A stretch of DNA of 64,000 nt from CAVORD01 sp963698535 (lineage in GTDB: Bacteria > Bacteroidota > Bacteroidia > Bacteroidales > VadinHA17): NCBI GenBank assembly GCA_963698535.1, contig CAVORD010000001.1:1860001-1924000 (forward strand), written 5' to 3'. Numbering within the stretch: the stretch's first letter is position 1; each line of letters starts with the position of its first letter. The notes under the pieces were generated by a model that worked only from the letters and a program-made list of their open reading frames with translations, ran no database searches and had not been told where the DNA came from. Position numbers and translations under genes: made by a program. This document shows, one piece after another, positions 37,670 through 46,505 of the stretch.

Positions 37670-38550
37670 TGAGCCTCTGGCAAGAGATAAAAAAAGGCTT
37701 TACATCAGGAACGACCCTTAACAGGCTTATATATATCAATGCGGCCGTTTTCCTGGTTATCAAGGTGGTGGAGATGGTATCGGTGCTCCTCTCCAATGAT
37801 GCTCTGGCTGCAGGTGCTCTAAGGATTCTTGCACTGCCTGCAGATCCCGGCTCCTTTATATCGAGGCCATGGACTATTATTACCTATATGTTCCTCCACC
37901 AGGGATTCTTCCATATTATCTTCAATATGCTCTGGCTTTATTGGTTTGGAAAGATATTTCTTGATTATCTGGACCCCAAAAAACTGGTTTCTGTATATAT
38001 TCTTGGAGGACTGACCGGCGGACTATTATATATGCTGTCCTACAATATATTCCCTGCATTTGCAGGCGTTACGGCTGAGTCTATTGCTATTGGCGCCTCA
38101 GCCTCTGTTATGGCTATTGTAATAGCAACAGCAGCATATGTCCCCGAATACACCGTATATCTCTTCCTCTTCGGAAAGGTAAAGATCAAGTATCTGGCAA
38201 TAATTATATTTGTCCTTACATCAGTCGTCGATTTCTCTGTAAACACAGGTGGGAAGATTGCTCATATCGGAGGAGCACTGTGGGGCTTCCTTTACATTCT
38301 TAACCTAAGGAAAGGAAGAGATCTGGGACGAGGCCTGAATAAAGTGCTTGATGCTATCTTTACCCTCTTCAAGCCTGCTAAAAAGTTAAAGGTAACATAC
38401 AGGAAACCGACCGATGACTATGAGTACAATAAGGTAAAAAAAGAGAAACAGGTTGAAGTGAACAGAATACTTGAAAAGATATCCAAAGGTGGATACGATA
38501 GCCTGACAAGGGATGAGAAGGATTTTCTTTTCAATGAGAGCCAGAAATAA
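37669..38550 (+). CDS. Rhomboid-like protein with cytoplasmic C-terminal extension
   Basis: 293 residues, paralogue of the preceding gene. The loop HQGFFHIIFNMLWLYWFG is kept; the active-site serine motif reads IGASASVMAIV (GASA in place of GASG) and the histidine is in KIAHIGGALWG, so it could still be active. About 85 charged residues follow the last helix (LKVTYRKPTDDYEYNKVKKE), probably in the cytoplasm. Translated in coupling with rhomboid one. Confidence 0.88.
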   Translation: MSLWQEIKKGFTSGTTLNRLIYINAAVFLVIKVVEMVSVLLSNDALAAGALRILALPADPGSFISRPWTIITYMFLHQGFFHIIFNMLWLYWFGKIFLDYLDPKKLVSVYILGGLTGGLLYMLSYNIFPAFAGVTAESIAIGASASVMAIVIATAAYVPEYTVYLFLFGKVKIKYLAIIIFVLTSVVDFSVNTGGKIAHIGGALWGFLYILNLRKGRDLGRGLNKVLDAIFTLFKPAKKLKVTYRKPTDDYEYNKVKKEKQVEVNRILEKISKGGYDSLTRDEKDFLFNESQK

Positions 38551-38612
38551 CCTGATTATAATAAGACACTCTCACAAGATAAAATTGTTTCAAAATCACT
38601 ACCTTATAAATT

Positions 38613-38624
38613 ACAACCGGTTGT
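38613..38624. promoter_or_regulatory. Perfect palindrome ACAACCGGTTGT
   Basis: Twelve-base perfect palindrome 18 bases before the GTG start of the second EEP-family gene. It could be an operator; no regulator is adjacent. Confidence 0.25.
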
Positions 38625-38642
38625 TCGGAAGAAAAGAGAGAA

Positions 38643-39731
38643 GTGCGGAAATTTATTAAGAAAATAGTACTACTGTTTAATCTAGCTTTTGCTATTGCAC
38701 TGCTAATATCCTACCTCTCGGTAAGGATCAGTCCTGCCATATTTGTTTTCCCTGCTTATTTCGGACTTGCCTACCCATACCTTTTGATTATTAATGTTCT
38801 TTTCGGACTTCTATGGCTCTTCAGACTGAATCCGGAATTCCTTATCTCAGCCATAGCCATCTTCATCGGAGTTACACACCTTCAGAATAGCATCAAGGTT
38901 CACCGGCACAAAAGCCGATAGCTCAGAAAACTCATATAGTGTCGTAAGCTACAATCTCAGGCTTTTCAACCTTCTTGAAGGGTTCCTCTGCTGACTCCTC
39001 AGAGAAAGGGGTGCTCGATTTTCTGAAGGCTGAAAATGCCTCTGTTATTTCGCTGCAGGAATATTTCGTACAGGGGAGTACCGACTCTTAAGATTGCCGG
39101 TCTTAAAAAACACTTTGGCAGGGGAACATATACACATCAGAAATTCATCAAGGGACGTGACGGGAGGAATTATGGCAATATTATGATCTCCAGATTCCCG
39201 TCGTAAAAGAGGGGAAATAAATTTCCCCGGATCATCATCAATTGCAATATATGCCGATCTTAAGATAAACGGTGATACAATACGGTTCTACAATATACAC
39301 TTGCAATCATTCAGACTGAGGCGTATTGAAAACTCTTTCCTTGAGGAGATGACACTCGTTGAGCAGGATCAGTTTTACAGTGAGATCACTGACCTCTATG
39401 CAACACTTAAAAGAGGATTTGTAAAACGAGCAGAACAGTCACGAGATTCTGATGACACACATAGCCGGCTCTCCTTACCCTGTTATTGTTGCCGGCGACT
39501 TTAACGATACGCCGGTTTCATACACATATCATAATCTCCGGCACAACCTCAATGATACTTTTGTGGATAACGGCCGTGGTCATTGGTTATACCTACAAAG
39601 GGAAATATCCGCCAAACAGAATAGACTATATACTATATTCAGGCAAGCTTAAAAATACTGGCTTTACGATCCTCCGTGAGAAGTTCTCAGATCACTTGCC
39701 CATAAAGGCATCATTTAGTCGTGCTGACTAA
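38643..39731 (+). CDS. Membrane-anchored endonuclease/exonuclease/phosphatase family protein, at least five frameshifts
   Basis: Starts with GTG at 38643. The first 92 residues form three hydrophobic helices (KKIVLLFNLAFAIALLISYL, AYFGLAYPYLLIINVLFGLL, FLISAIAIFIGV). EEP motifs then follow in shifting frames: SVVSYNLRLFNL, NASVISLQEYF, NYGNIMISRFPVVKEG, IRFYNIHLQSFRL, VIVAGDFNDTPVSYTY, PPNRIDYILYSG and KFSDHLPIKASF. This is a membrane-tethered family often found in Bacteroidetes, about 360 residues, with the catalytic domain probably outside the inner membrane. Breaks are near 38920, 38990, 39090, 39205, 39440 and 39590. Its last 17 bases overlap the convergent dehydratase gene. Confidence 0.82.
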
Positions 39732-40671
39732 AGGGAAGTCTTCTGAAATCGATATTACCACCGGATATTATTATCCCTATTCTTTTACCCTTAAAGCGAT
39801 CTTTGTTCTCCATTACCGATGCAAGAGCGACTGCCGACGATGGTTCAATTATTATCTTCATCCTTTCCCAAACCAGTAACATGCAATCTATTATCGACTG
39901 CTCCCCTACAGTAATAATATCACTTACATTTTCCTTGATTATGCTGTAGGTCAATGGACTCAGGGATGTTCTCAATCCATCGGCTATTGTATCCGGACTT
40001 ATTACCGGCTCCAGAATACCTGATTTAAATGATCTGTATGCGTCATCGGCCTTTTGCGGCTCCGCAGCTATCACCTCAATTGTTGGCTTCAGGGCCATTG
40101 CGGCAATGGAAGTACCGCTAATAAGACCTCCGCCGCCAACAGGGGCAATTATAACATCCAGGTCGCTAACATCCTCCAAAAGTTCAATGGCGGCTGTGCC
40201 CTGACCGGAGATGACCATGAAATTATCATATGGATGGATGAATGTAGCTCCGGTTTTGTTAACTACATTAGCAAGAGTCTCCTCTCTTGCCTTAAGTGTT
40301 GACTCACAAAATGTTATCTCCGCTCCATAACCGAGTACCGCAGCCTTTTTAACCGAGGGTGAGTTGTCGGGCATTACAATATATGACCGTGAATTGTTCA
40401 TGGCTGCAGCAAGAGCAAGGGCTGCAGCATGATTGCCAGATGAGTGTGTGGCAACGCCCCTTTCCAGCTCCTCCAGGGTTAACGACCTTACGGCGTTGGT
40501 TGCACCCCGGAATTTAAATGCCCCCACTTTCTGGAAGTTCTCACATTTAAAGTAAAGCTCGCATCCAGCCATTTTGTTTATCTGAGAGGAACTCATGACC
40601 GGTGTGCGATGTACTACATCCTTTATCCTTTCGTGAGCTTGCCTGATATCGGAAATGGTTGGTCTATTCAT
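39715..40671 (-). CDS. PLP-dependent threonine/serine dehydratase family protein
   Basis: Fold-type II PLP enzyme of 318 residues. The PLP lysine is in VGAFKFRGATNA, the phosphate loop is VGGGGLISGT, SSGNHAAALALAA is the asparagine loop and SGGNIDF the end loop. There is no C-terminal ACT regulatory domain, so it resembles catabolic threonine dehydratase or serine racemase, not the isoleucine-regulated IlvA. These activities cannot be told apart by eye. Intact. A TATCTTTA sequence near 40700 is only a near match to a promoter box. Confidence 0.88.
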   Translation of the reverse strand: MNRPTISDIRQAHERIKDVVHRTPVMSSSQINKMAGCELYFKCENFQKVGAFKFRGATNAVRSLTLEELERGVATHSSGNHAAALALAAAMNNSRSYIVMPDNSPSVKKAAVLGYGAEITFCESTLKAREETLANVVNKTGATFIHPYDNFMVISGQGTAAIELLEDVSDLDVIIAPVGGGGLISGTSIAAMALKPTIEVIAAEPQKADDAYRSFKSGILEPVISPDTIADGLRTSLSPLTYSIIKENVSDIITVGEQSIIDCMLLVWERMKIIIEPSSAVALASVMENKDRFKGKRIGIIISGGNIDFRRLPFSQHD

Positions 40672-40716
40672 AACTTATATCATTAAATATTTATAAAGAT
40701 AATAAAGATGTAACTT

Positions 40717-40724
40717 TAAATTTG
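40717..40724 (+). promoter_or_regulatory. -7 box TAAATTTG
   Basis: Fits TAnnTTTG and lies 67 bases before the next + strand start codon. No TTG is present at -33. Confidence 0.3.
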
Positions 40725-40791
40725 TGCCTTGTATATCTATGATTAATTAATCAGGGTACAACTAACTTTAATCAATAATTATTATCAGGAA

Positions 40792-41403
40792 ATGTGGTCA
40801 GAAAAGAATAAAACAGTATTAAGTAAACTTAATTCACCATTCCTTATTCAGGAATTTCTCGATTCAATAGCCTACAATCCTGCTCCTGAGTGTAATTCCC
40901 CGGAAAAGGTCATTTCAAAAAGGAAGGCACATTGTTTCGAGGGTGCGCTATTTGCGGCTGCCTGCCTTCGCTTCAATGGAGAAGAGCCCCTTATTGTAGA
41001 TCTAAGGGCTGAGAACGATGATGATCACGTTATTGCAGTTTATCGCAGAGGCAATTACTGGGGAGCCATAGCTAAGTCGAACTTCACAACTCTGCGGTAT
41101 CGTGAGCCTGTATACCGCTCACTGAGAGAGTTGGCAATGTCCTATTTCGACTTTTACTTCAACACCAATGGCGATAAATCGCTGAGAAGCTATACCAGAG
41201 CTCTCAACTTAAAGATGTATGACCCCAGGAACTGGGAGTTTACCGATGATGATCTGGAGTTTATCGGTGATAAACTGAATGAGATGCATCATTATGAACT
41301 TCTCGAACAGGGTGCAAAAGAGAAACTAAAAAGGGTGCCCGGTTATATGCTTCAGGCAGGCATGCTTGGAAGCAATCCGGATGGACTTTTTAAACCGAAA
41401 TAA
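40792..41403 (+). CDS. Transglutaminase-like fold protein of unknown function
   Basis: 203 residues, no signal peptide and no membrane helix. KAHCFEGALFAAACLR (C48) followed by DDDHVIAVYRRGNYWGAI (H79) looks like the Cys-His core of transglutaminase-like cysteine enzymes, where the cysteine begins a helix and the histidine begins a strand. A third residue could be the D or N of AKSNF. The rest is helical and charged. Single gene with its own terminator. The fold call is from motif shape only; no activity can be assigned. Confidence 0.6.
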   Translation: MWSEKNKTVLSKLNSPFLIQEFLDSIAYNPAPECNSPEKVISKRKAHCFEGALFAAACLRFNGEEPLIVDLRAENDDDHVIAVYRRGNYWGAIAKSNFTTLRYREPVYRSLRELAMSYFDFYFNTNGDKSLRSYTRALNLKMYDPRNWEFTDDDLEFIGDKLNEMHHYELLEQGAKEKLKRVPGYMLQAGMLGSNPDGLFKPK

Positions 41404-41419
41404 CCTGAAATAGAAAGAA

Positions 41420-41453
41420 GGGGCATAGTTTAATGACTATGCCCCTTTTTTTT
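41420..41453 (+). terminator. Rho-independent terminator
   Basis: Perfect nine-base stem GGGGCATAG / CTATGCCCC with an eight-base loop, followed by eight T. Lies 17 bases after the stop of the transglutaminase-like gene. Confidence 0.92.
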
Positions 41454-41473
41454 ACGACTGCTATTAGTTAACT

Positions 41474-43762
41474 CTAAAACAGACTGTATGTTATGGTAAG
41501 GCCTGCCATTACAACAGAAACCATTGTCATAAGCTTGATAAGGATATTAAGTGATGGTCCCGAAGTATCCTTGAATGGGTCACCAACGGTGTCTCCTACT
41601 ACACTGGCTTTATGAGCCTGACTTCCTTTTCCGCCATAGTTTCCTTTTTCAATATACTTCTTGGCATTATCCCATGCTCCGCCGGAGTTGTTTAGCATAC
41701 TGGCCAGTGTGAAACCGGTTGTAAGGCCTCCAACAAGAAGACCAATAACACCGGGAACACCAAAAATAAGTCCGGTTGCAACCGGGACGGCTATAGCAAG
41801 AAGTGATGGAAGAAGCATCTCTCTTTGTGCTCCTTTGGTAGATATCTCAACGCACCTTGCATAGTCTGGTTTGCCCTCGCCTGTCATAATTCCCTTAATT
41901 TCACGGAATTGGCGACGAACCTCATCAACCATTGCTCCTGCAGCACGTCCCACAGCTTTCATTGTCATTGCAACAAAGACAAATGCCATCATTGCTCCGA
42001 GGAAAATACCTGCCAGAAGCAGTGGGTTGAATACTGAAAGGTCGTATGCCTGCGAAAAGTCTCTTATTGTTGCTGTGGCAAGATTGATGGCTTCCTGACC
42101 TTCCTGAACAGCGGGTTCAACACCTTTATAGAAAAGGACTTCACCTACCTGTTTAAAGCCATCAACACTCTTATCAGCGACCTTGCCTAACCATAGTCTG
42201 ACCTCTTCCATATAAGCAGCAAGAAGAGCCAAAGCAGTAAGGGCAGCAGAGCCGATAGCAAATCCTTTTCCTGTTGCAGCGGTAGTGTTACCAAGCATAT
42301 CAAGTGCATCGGTTCTCTCTCTTACTTCATGAGGTAGTTTTGCCATCTCGGCATTTCCTCCAGCATTGTCAGCGATTGGTCCGAAAGCATCTGTTGCAAG
42401 GGTTATACCCAATGTTGAAAGCATACCTACTGCTGCAAAACCGATACCGTAAACACCCATTGAGAAATTAGTGAATCCACCTGCCGAACCATAAGCGGCA
42501 ATAATTCCAATTACAATTGTAACAACAGGGATCCATGTTGAATACATGCCTACCGCAATACCGTCAATAATGGTTGTTGCAGGACCCTGCAATGCCTGTT
42601 TGGCAATACCTCTGGTTGGTGAATACTCATCAGAGGTAAAGTATTCTGTACCCTGGCCAATAATAACACCTGCTGCCAAACCGGCAACAACTGAGCCAAA
42701 GACACCCCATGTTATCCATCCCAATGCTGCCAGACCGGCAATTGCGATAAGTATTAAAACCGAACTTCCACCTGTTCCTATGAGAAGGGCGTTAAGAAGA
42801 TTTTTCTGAGTTGCAGACTCTTTTGTCCTCACCATGTAAACCCCCACAATTGACAATAGTATTCCAATTGCGGCAACGATCATTGGTGCAATTATCGCTC
42901 TTATCTGCAGATCGCCGGTTAACCCGGGGATTGCTGCACCAAGTGCGGCCGTTGCAAGAATTGATCCTGCGTACGACTCATAAAGGTCAGCTCCCATACC
43001 GGCCACATCACCAACGTTGTCACCAACGTTATCGGCTATTGTTGCAGGGTTACGCGGATCATCTTCAGGAATGTCAGCCTCTACCTTGCCAACAAGGTCA
43101 GCACCAACGTCAGCTGCTTTGGTGTATATACCACCGCCAACACGTGCAAAAAGAGCCTGTGTTGAAGCACCCATACCGAATGTAAGCATGGTAGCTGTTA
43201 TTTCAATGAATTTAGTGTGATCGTTTGTTCCTGCATGAACAAATGTAAGACCGAGGAAGTGCATACCGGCTTCCATGTGCTCAGGAGTGAAAATAACGTT
43301 ATTAAGAAGAACGAACCAAAGAGCTATATCGAGCAACCCAAATCCAACAACGACCATCCCCATAACTGCACCACTTCGGAACGCCACCTTTAATCCGCGA
43401 TTAAGCGAATGAGAAGCGCCATAAGCCGTACGGGCAGATGCATATGTTGCTGTTTTCATACCCAGGTAACCACAAAGTCCCGAGAAGAAACCTCCTGTCA
43501 GGAATGCAATAGGTACAAACGGGTTCTGTACGCCCAGATACGCCAGAAAAGCCAGCAGAATTACAAGTACTACAAATACCATCGCTACAACTTTGTACTG
43601 ACGGGTGATGTAAGCCATCGCTCCCTCCCTTACATATTGCGCAATCTCTTTCATCTTGTCGTTTCCTTCCGACTCTTTCATCATGCCCTTAAAGAAGATC
43701 CAGGCAAAAATAAGTGCCGTGACCGCCGCGAAAGGAACAATCCAGAATAAGCTGTTAATCAT
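41474..43762 (-). CDS. hppA: Membrane-bound ion-pumping pyrophosphatase
   Basis: Couples pyrophosphate hydrolysis to transport of H+ and/or Na+ across the inner membrane. 762 residues with about 16 hydrophobic helices. The pyrophosphate site shows DVGADLVGKVE, EDDPRNPATIADNVGDNVGD and a C-terminal GDTVGDPFKDTSGPSLN. In GNTTAATGKGFAIGS the alanine where potassium-independent enzymes have lysine marks a potassium-dependent enzyme. Proton and sodium pumps cannot be separated safely by eye. Intact, monocistronic, with a clear promoter upstream. Confidence 0.95.
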   Translation of the reverse strand: MINSLFWIVPFAAVTALIFAWIFFKGMMKESEGNDKMKEIAQYVREGAMAYITRQYKVVAMVFVVLVILLAFLAYLGVQNPFVPIAFLTGGFFSGLCGYLGMKTATYASARTAYGASHSLNRGLKVAFRSGAVMGMVVVGFGLLDIALWFVLLNNVIFTPEHMEAGMHFLGLTFVHAGTNDHTKFIEITATMLTFGMGASTQALFARVGGGIYTKAADVGADLVGKVEADIPEDDPRNPATIADNVGDNVGDVAGMGADLYESYAGSILATAALGAAIPGLTGDLQIRAIIAPMIVAAIGILLSIVGVYMVRTKESATQKNLLNALLIGTGGSSVLILIAIAGLAALGWITWGVFGSVVAGLAAGVIIGQGTEYFTSDEYSPTRGIAKQALQGPATTIIDGIAVGMYSTWIPVVTIVIGIIAAYGSAGGFTNFSMGVYGIGFAAVGMLSTLGITLATDAFGPIADNAGGNAEMAKLPHEVRERTDALDMLGNTTAATGKGFAIGSAALTALALLAAYMEEVRLWLGKVADKSVDGFKQVGEVLFYKGVEPAVQEGQEAINLATATIRDFSQAYDLSVFNPLLLAGIFLGAMMAFVFVAMTMKAVGRAAGAMVDEVRRQFREIKGIMTGEGKPDYARCVEISTKGAQREMLLPSLLAIAVPVATGLIFGVPGVIGLLVGGLTTGFTLASMLNNSGGAWDNAKKYIEKGNYGGKGSQAHKASVVGDTVGDPFKDTSGPSLNILIKLMTMVSVVMAGLTITYSLF

Positions 43763-43822
43763 AAAATTTAGGATTTAGGTTATACAATTTTGACTATTTT
43801 TTCTTTCAGAAAGTAATGGATG

Positions 43823-43852
43823 CAAAACTAATTTAGTTTTCCTTTTGTGCAA
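43823..43852 (-). promoter_or_regulatory. Bacteroidetes-type promoter of hppA
   Basis: On the minus strand a TTG (43850-43852) is followed after 19 bases by TAGTTTTG (43823-43830), matching the -33/-7 pattern. The start codon is 60 bases downstream. Confidence 0.6.
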
Positions 43853-43892
43853 CAAAAATAGCATAAAAATGACTTTTGACATGTTTTCAAAT

Positions 43893-43915
43893 AAAAAGAG
43901 CGGCAAATGCCGCTC
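43893..43915 (-). terminator. Terminator of the S9 peptidase gene
   Basis: Stem GAGCGGC / GCCGCTC with a four-base loop, read on the minus strand and followed by TTTTTAT. It lies 24 bases after the peptidase stop and ends 40 bases before the hppA promoter. Confidence 0.85.
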
Positions 43916-43939
43916 CTTTTCTAATCGTTTAAAAACAGA

Positions 43940-46369
43940 CTATTTCTTATTTTTTACATACTTATCCAGCCATTGGACAAACTCCCAATGCATGTGCAGT
44001 GCTGACTCTCTGGCTGCATATCCGTGGCTTTCGTAAGGGAGCATCACAAGCCTTGTTGTTGCTCCAAATCCCTTAAGGGCAGCAAAGTAGCGCTCACTCT
44101 GAATAGGGAATGTTCCGCTGTTATTGTCGGCCATTCCGTGAATAAGCATCAACGGATCTTTTACTTTGTCAGCATTCATGAAAGGACTCATGGTGTTATA
44201 AATATCAGGGGCTTCCCAGTAGCTTCTTCTCTCATTCTGGAAACCGAATGGTGTCAATGTCCTGTTATATGCACCACTTCGGGCGATACCGGCAGCAAAT
44301 AATCTGGTGTGTGAAAGGAGGTTGGCTGTCATAAAAGCACCGTATGAGTGACCACTTACAGCTACCCTGTTCCTGTCGGTTACACCCATCTCTACAGCCT
44401 TGTCGATCGCGGCCTCAGCATTGGCAACCAGTTGTTCCACGAATGTATCATTGGACTCCTGTCCATCAGCACCCACAATCGGGAATGCTGCATCGTTAAG
44501 GACTGCATATCCTTCTGTTACATATACAAGTACCGATAAAATTGAAACGCGGGTGAAGGTATAGGGAGATCCGCTAACCTGACCTGCTGCATCGGCATCA
44601 TTGAACTCCCGTGGATAAGCCCATAGGATAGTAGGAAGCGGACCGTCTTTCTCCTTGTTGTATCCTGCAGGCAGGTACAGTGTGAAAGAGAGGTCTATGC
44701 CATCCTTGCGCTTGTAAGTTACCAGCTCCTTGGTTACACCAGCCATCCCCGGATAGGGGTTTGTAAAATCAGTAACCATGGTCAGTTTACCGCTCTTGAG
44801 ATCACGAATAAAATAGTTGGGAGGATCGTTTACCGACTGTCTGTTCGTAAGGATCAAACCTTTTTCTATGTTAAGTATCTCATCAACATTCTCAAAGTAG
44901 GGAGCTTCCGATCTCCACATTCTGGTGATCTTACCATCAGCAACCCTGTATTTATCGAGGAAGGGACGGTCGCCTTCAGACGAAGCACCCTGACCTGTCA
45001 GGAAAAGAGATTTTCCTTTGTCGGCAAAGAAGAGAACATTTCTGCCATAATTATTTCTTTCCATAATGAACCTTCCGGGGTTGTTGTACCGGTCGTCCAT
45101 TTTGTTTTCAAATATCTTCTTAACGGTCCCCTCAGGTTTTGAAGGGTTAAAAGAGCTTACAACTCCAACTCTTGTCTTCTGCAAACCTTCATTGATCAAT
45201 GCAAAATCCTCTTTGCCCCATGTAATACCCTGGTATCTCATTGTGGTAGCAATAAACTTTGCAGGTGTTCCTGTGAATGGTGCATCGAGGGTATAAACCT
45301 GATCGTGATATTCCATCTCCTTGCTGTAATCACCGCCATCAAGAGCCTCAACCCAGTAAAGGGTGGATGGCCTGTCTGGTCGCCATGAATATGATCTTGG
45401 ACCCGGATAAACCATGTCGTAACCTCTGGGGAGATTCTCCCTTAGCGGCTCTGTTAAAAGGGTCTTAACCTTTTCTCCTGTTACATTCCATATTTCAGTG
45501 GTTCCTCCAAAGTAGCTATAGGGAACAATATATGAGAAGGGACGGGTCTTCTTTTCAACAACAAGGTACTTACCGTCGGGTGATATATTAATATCGGTAT
45601 ACATGGCAGGAGTACCAAGCTTTATTACACTGGTACCGTTCCATATAGATACCTCGCTTGTTCCAAAATACTCAAAAAGAGCCTCATCGGTAGGATCCTG
45701 AAGCATATCCTGGAAAGTTCTGGACTGACCGAGCTTGCCCATATTTTCCTGAACAACCGGACCTTTCGGAACCAGGCTGCGAACGGGCCGGGGCCCCCTG
45801 TTTGCAGGTATTGAAAGAAATATTAAACTCTTATTGTCGGGAAGCCATGTTGCACCTCCTCTGAATCTTGAACCGAACAGGGTATTTAACCCTTTGGCTA
45901 TAAGGTCAACCTTAAGAGATGCCACATCTCCTGTATAGAGGTCGATCGACTCTGCCCCAATAACAGTTACTGCTATCTTCTTGCTGTCGTCCGAGAAGCT
46001 AACCGACCCGATCTTGACATCGGCAGGGAACCCGGTAATATTACCTATCTCCTCACCGGTAATTTTTCTAACAATAATACCGGTACCATATGATTGCCTG
46101 CTTGGTCCGTTTATTGAAGGATCAATTCTTAAACCGGCGAGCCTTAACTCATCAATTGCCAGGTCAGCGATTGTTGGTATACCCGGACGTGTCATTAGGA
46201 GCATCATCTGTTTGTCGGGGCTGATTATCACCATCGGAGTCAGTGGAGCATCGACAATATCAATTATTGCTTTTGAGGGCAATTTATAATTCAATGCACC
46301 CTGGCCATACGCTGAAGGTATGAGCAATGGAAGGCAAAGAATCAGGGTAAGTAGTGACCTTGTTTTCAT
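43940..46369 (-). CDS. Secreted prolyl oligopeptidase family (S9D, glutamyl endopeptidase-like) peptidase
   Basis: Serine peptidase with an N-terminal beta-propeller and C-terminal alpha/beta hydrolase domain. The catalytic residues are in GHSYGAFM (Ser), GMADNNSGT (Asp) and YESHGY (His). The propeller region contains GGATWLPDNKSL and RTFQDMLQDPTDEALFEYF, which I associate with glutamyl endopeptidase-type S9D members. The frame opens at 46405, but a TATCTTTG box overlaps that point; the ATG at 46369 begins a clean signal peptide (MKTRSLLTLILCLPLLIPSA). About 809 residues, exported to the periplasm. Single gene with promoter and terminator. Confidence 0.9.
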   Translation of the reverse strand: MKTRSLLTLILCLPLLIPSAYGQGALNYKLPSKAIIDIVDAPLTPMVIISPDKQMMLLMTRPGIPTIADLAIDELRLAGLRIDPSINGPSRQSYGTGIIVRKITGEEIGNITGFPADVKIGSVSFSDDSKKIAVTVIGAESIDLYTGDVASLKVDLIAKGLNTLFGSRFRGGATWLPDNKSLIFLSIPANRGPRPVRSLVPKGPVVQENMGKLGQSRTFQDMLQDPTDEALFEYFGTSEVSIWNGTSVIKLGTPAMYTDINISPDGKYLVVEKKTRPFSYIVPYSYFGGTTEIWNVTGEKVKTLLTEPLRENLPRGYDMVYPGPRSYSWRPDRPSTLYWVEALDGGDYSKEMEYHDQVYTLDAPFTGTPAKFIATTMRYQGITWGKEDFALINEGLQKTRVGVVSSFNPSKPEGTVKKIFENKMDDRYNNPGRFIMERNNYGRNVLFFADKGKSLFLTGQGASSEGDRPFLDKYRVADGKITRMWRSEAPYFENVDEILNIEKGLILTNRQSVNDPPNYFIRDLKSGKLTMVTDFTNPYPGMAGVTKELVTYKRKDGIDLSFTLYLPAGYNKEKDGPLPTILWAYPREFNDADAAGQVSGSPYTFTRVSILSVLVYVTEGYAVLNDAAFPIVGADGQESNDTFVEQLVANAEAAIDKAVEMGVTDRNRVAVSGHSYGAFMTANLLSHTRLFAAGIARSGAYNRTLTPFGFQNERRSYWEAPDIYNTMSPFMNADKVKDPLMLIHGMADNNSGTFPIQSERYFAALKGFGATTRLVMLPYESHGYAARESALHMHWEFVQWLDKYVKNKK

Positions 46370-46402
46370 AATATTCCCTTTTTTTGATTTAATGTTATAC
46401 TT

Positions 46403-46430
46403 CAAAGATATTGTATCTGATGAATTTCAA
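46403..46430 (-). promoter_or_regulatory. Promoter of the S9 peptidase gene
   Basis: Minus-strand TATCTTTG (46403-46410) with a TTG (46428-46430) 17 bases upstream. The -7 box is exact and the spacing slightly short. The start codon at 46369 lies 33 bases downstream. Confidence 0.5.
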
Positions 46431-46505
46431 TTATAAATCAGGCATTTGTAACATTTTTTAACATAACCGATTATTGTTTACTTTGTCTCAGGAAATTATA
46501 ATGAT

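Noticed and set aside
38643..38921. Separate 92-residue membrane protein
   Set aside because: The EEP domain continues at once in another frame after its stop, so it is the N-terminal anchor of the larger protein.
42811..43185. Frame of 124 codons opposite hppA
   Set aside because: Antisense shadow of a conserved membrane pyrophosphatase; its Gln/Leu/Arg-rich text has no family features.
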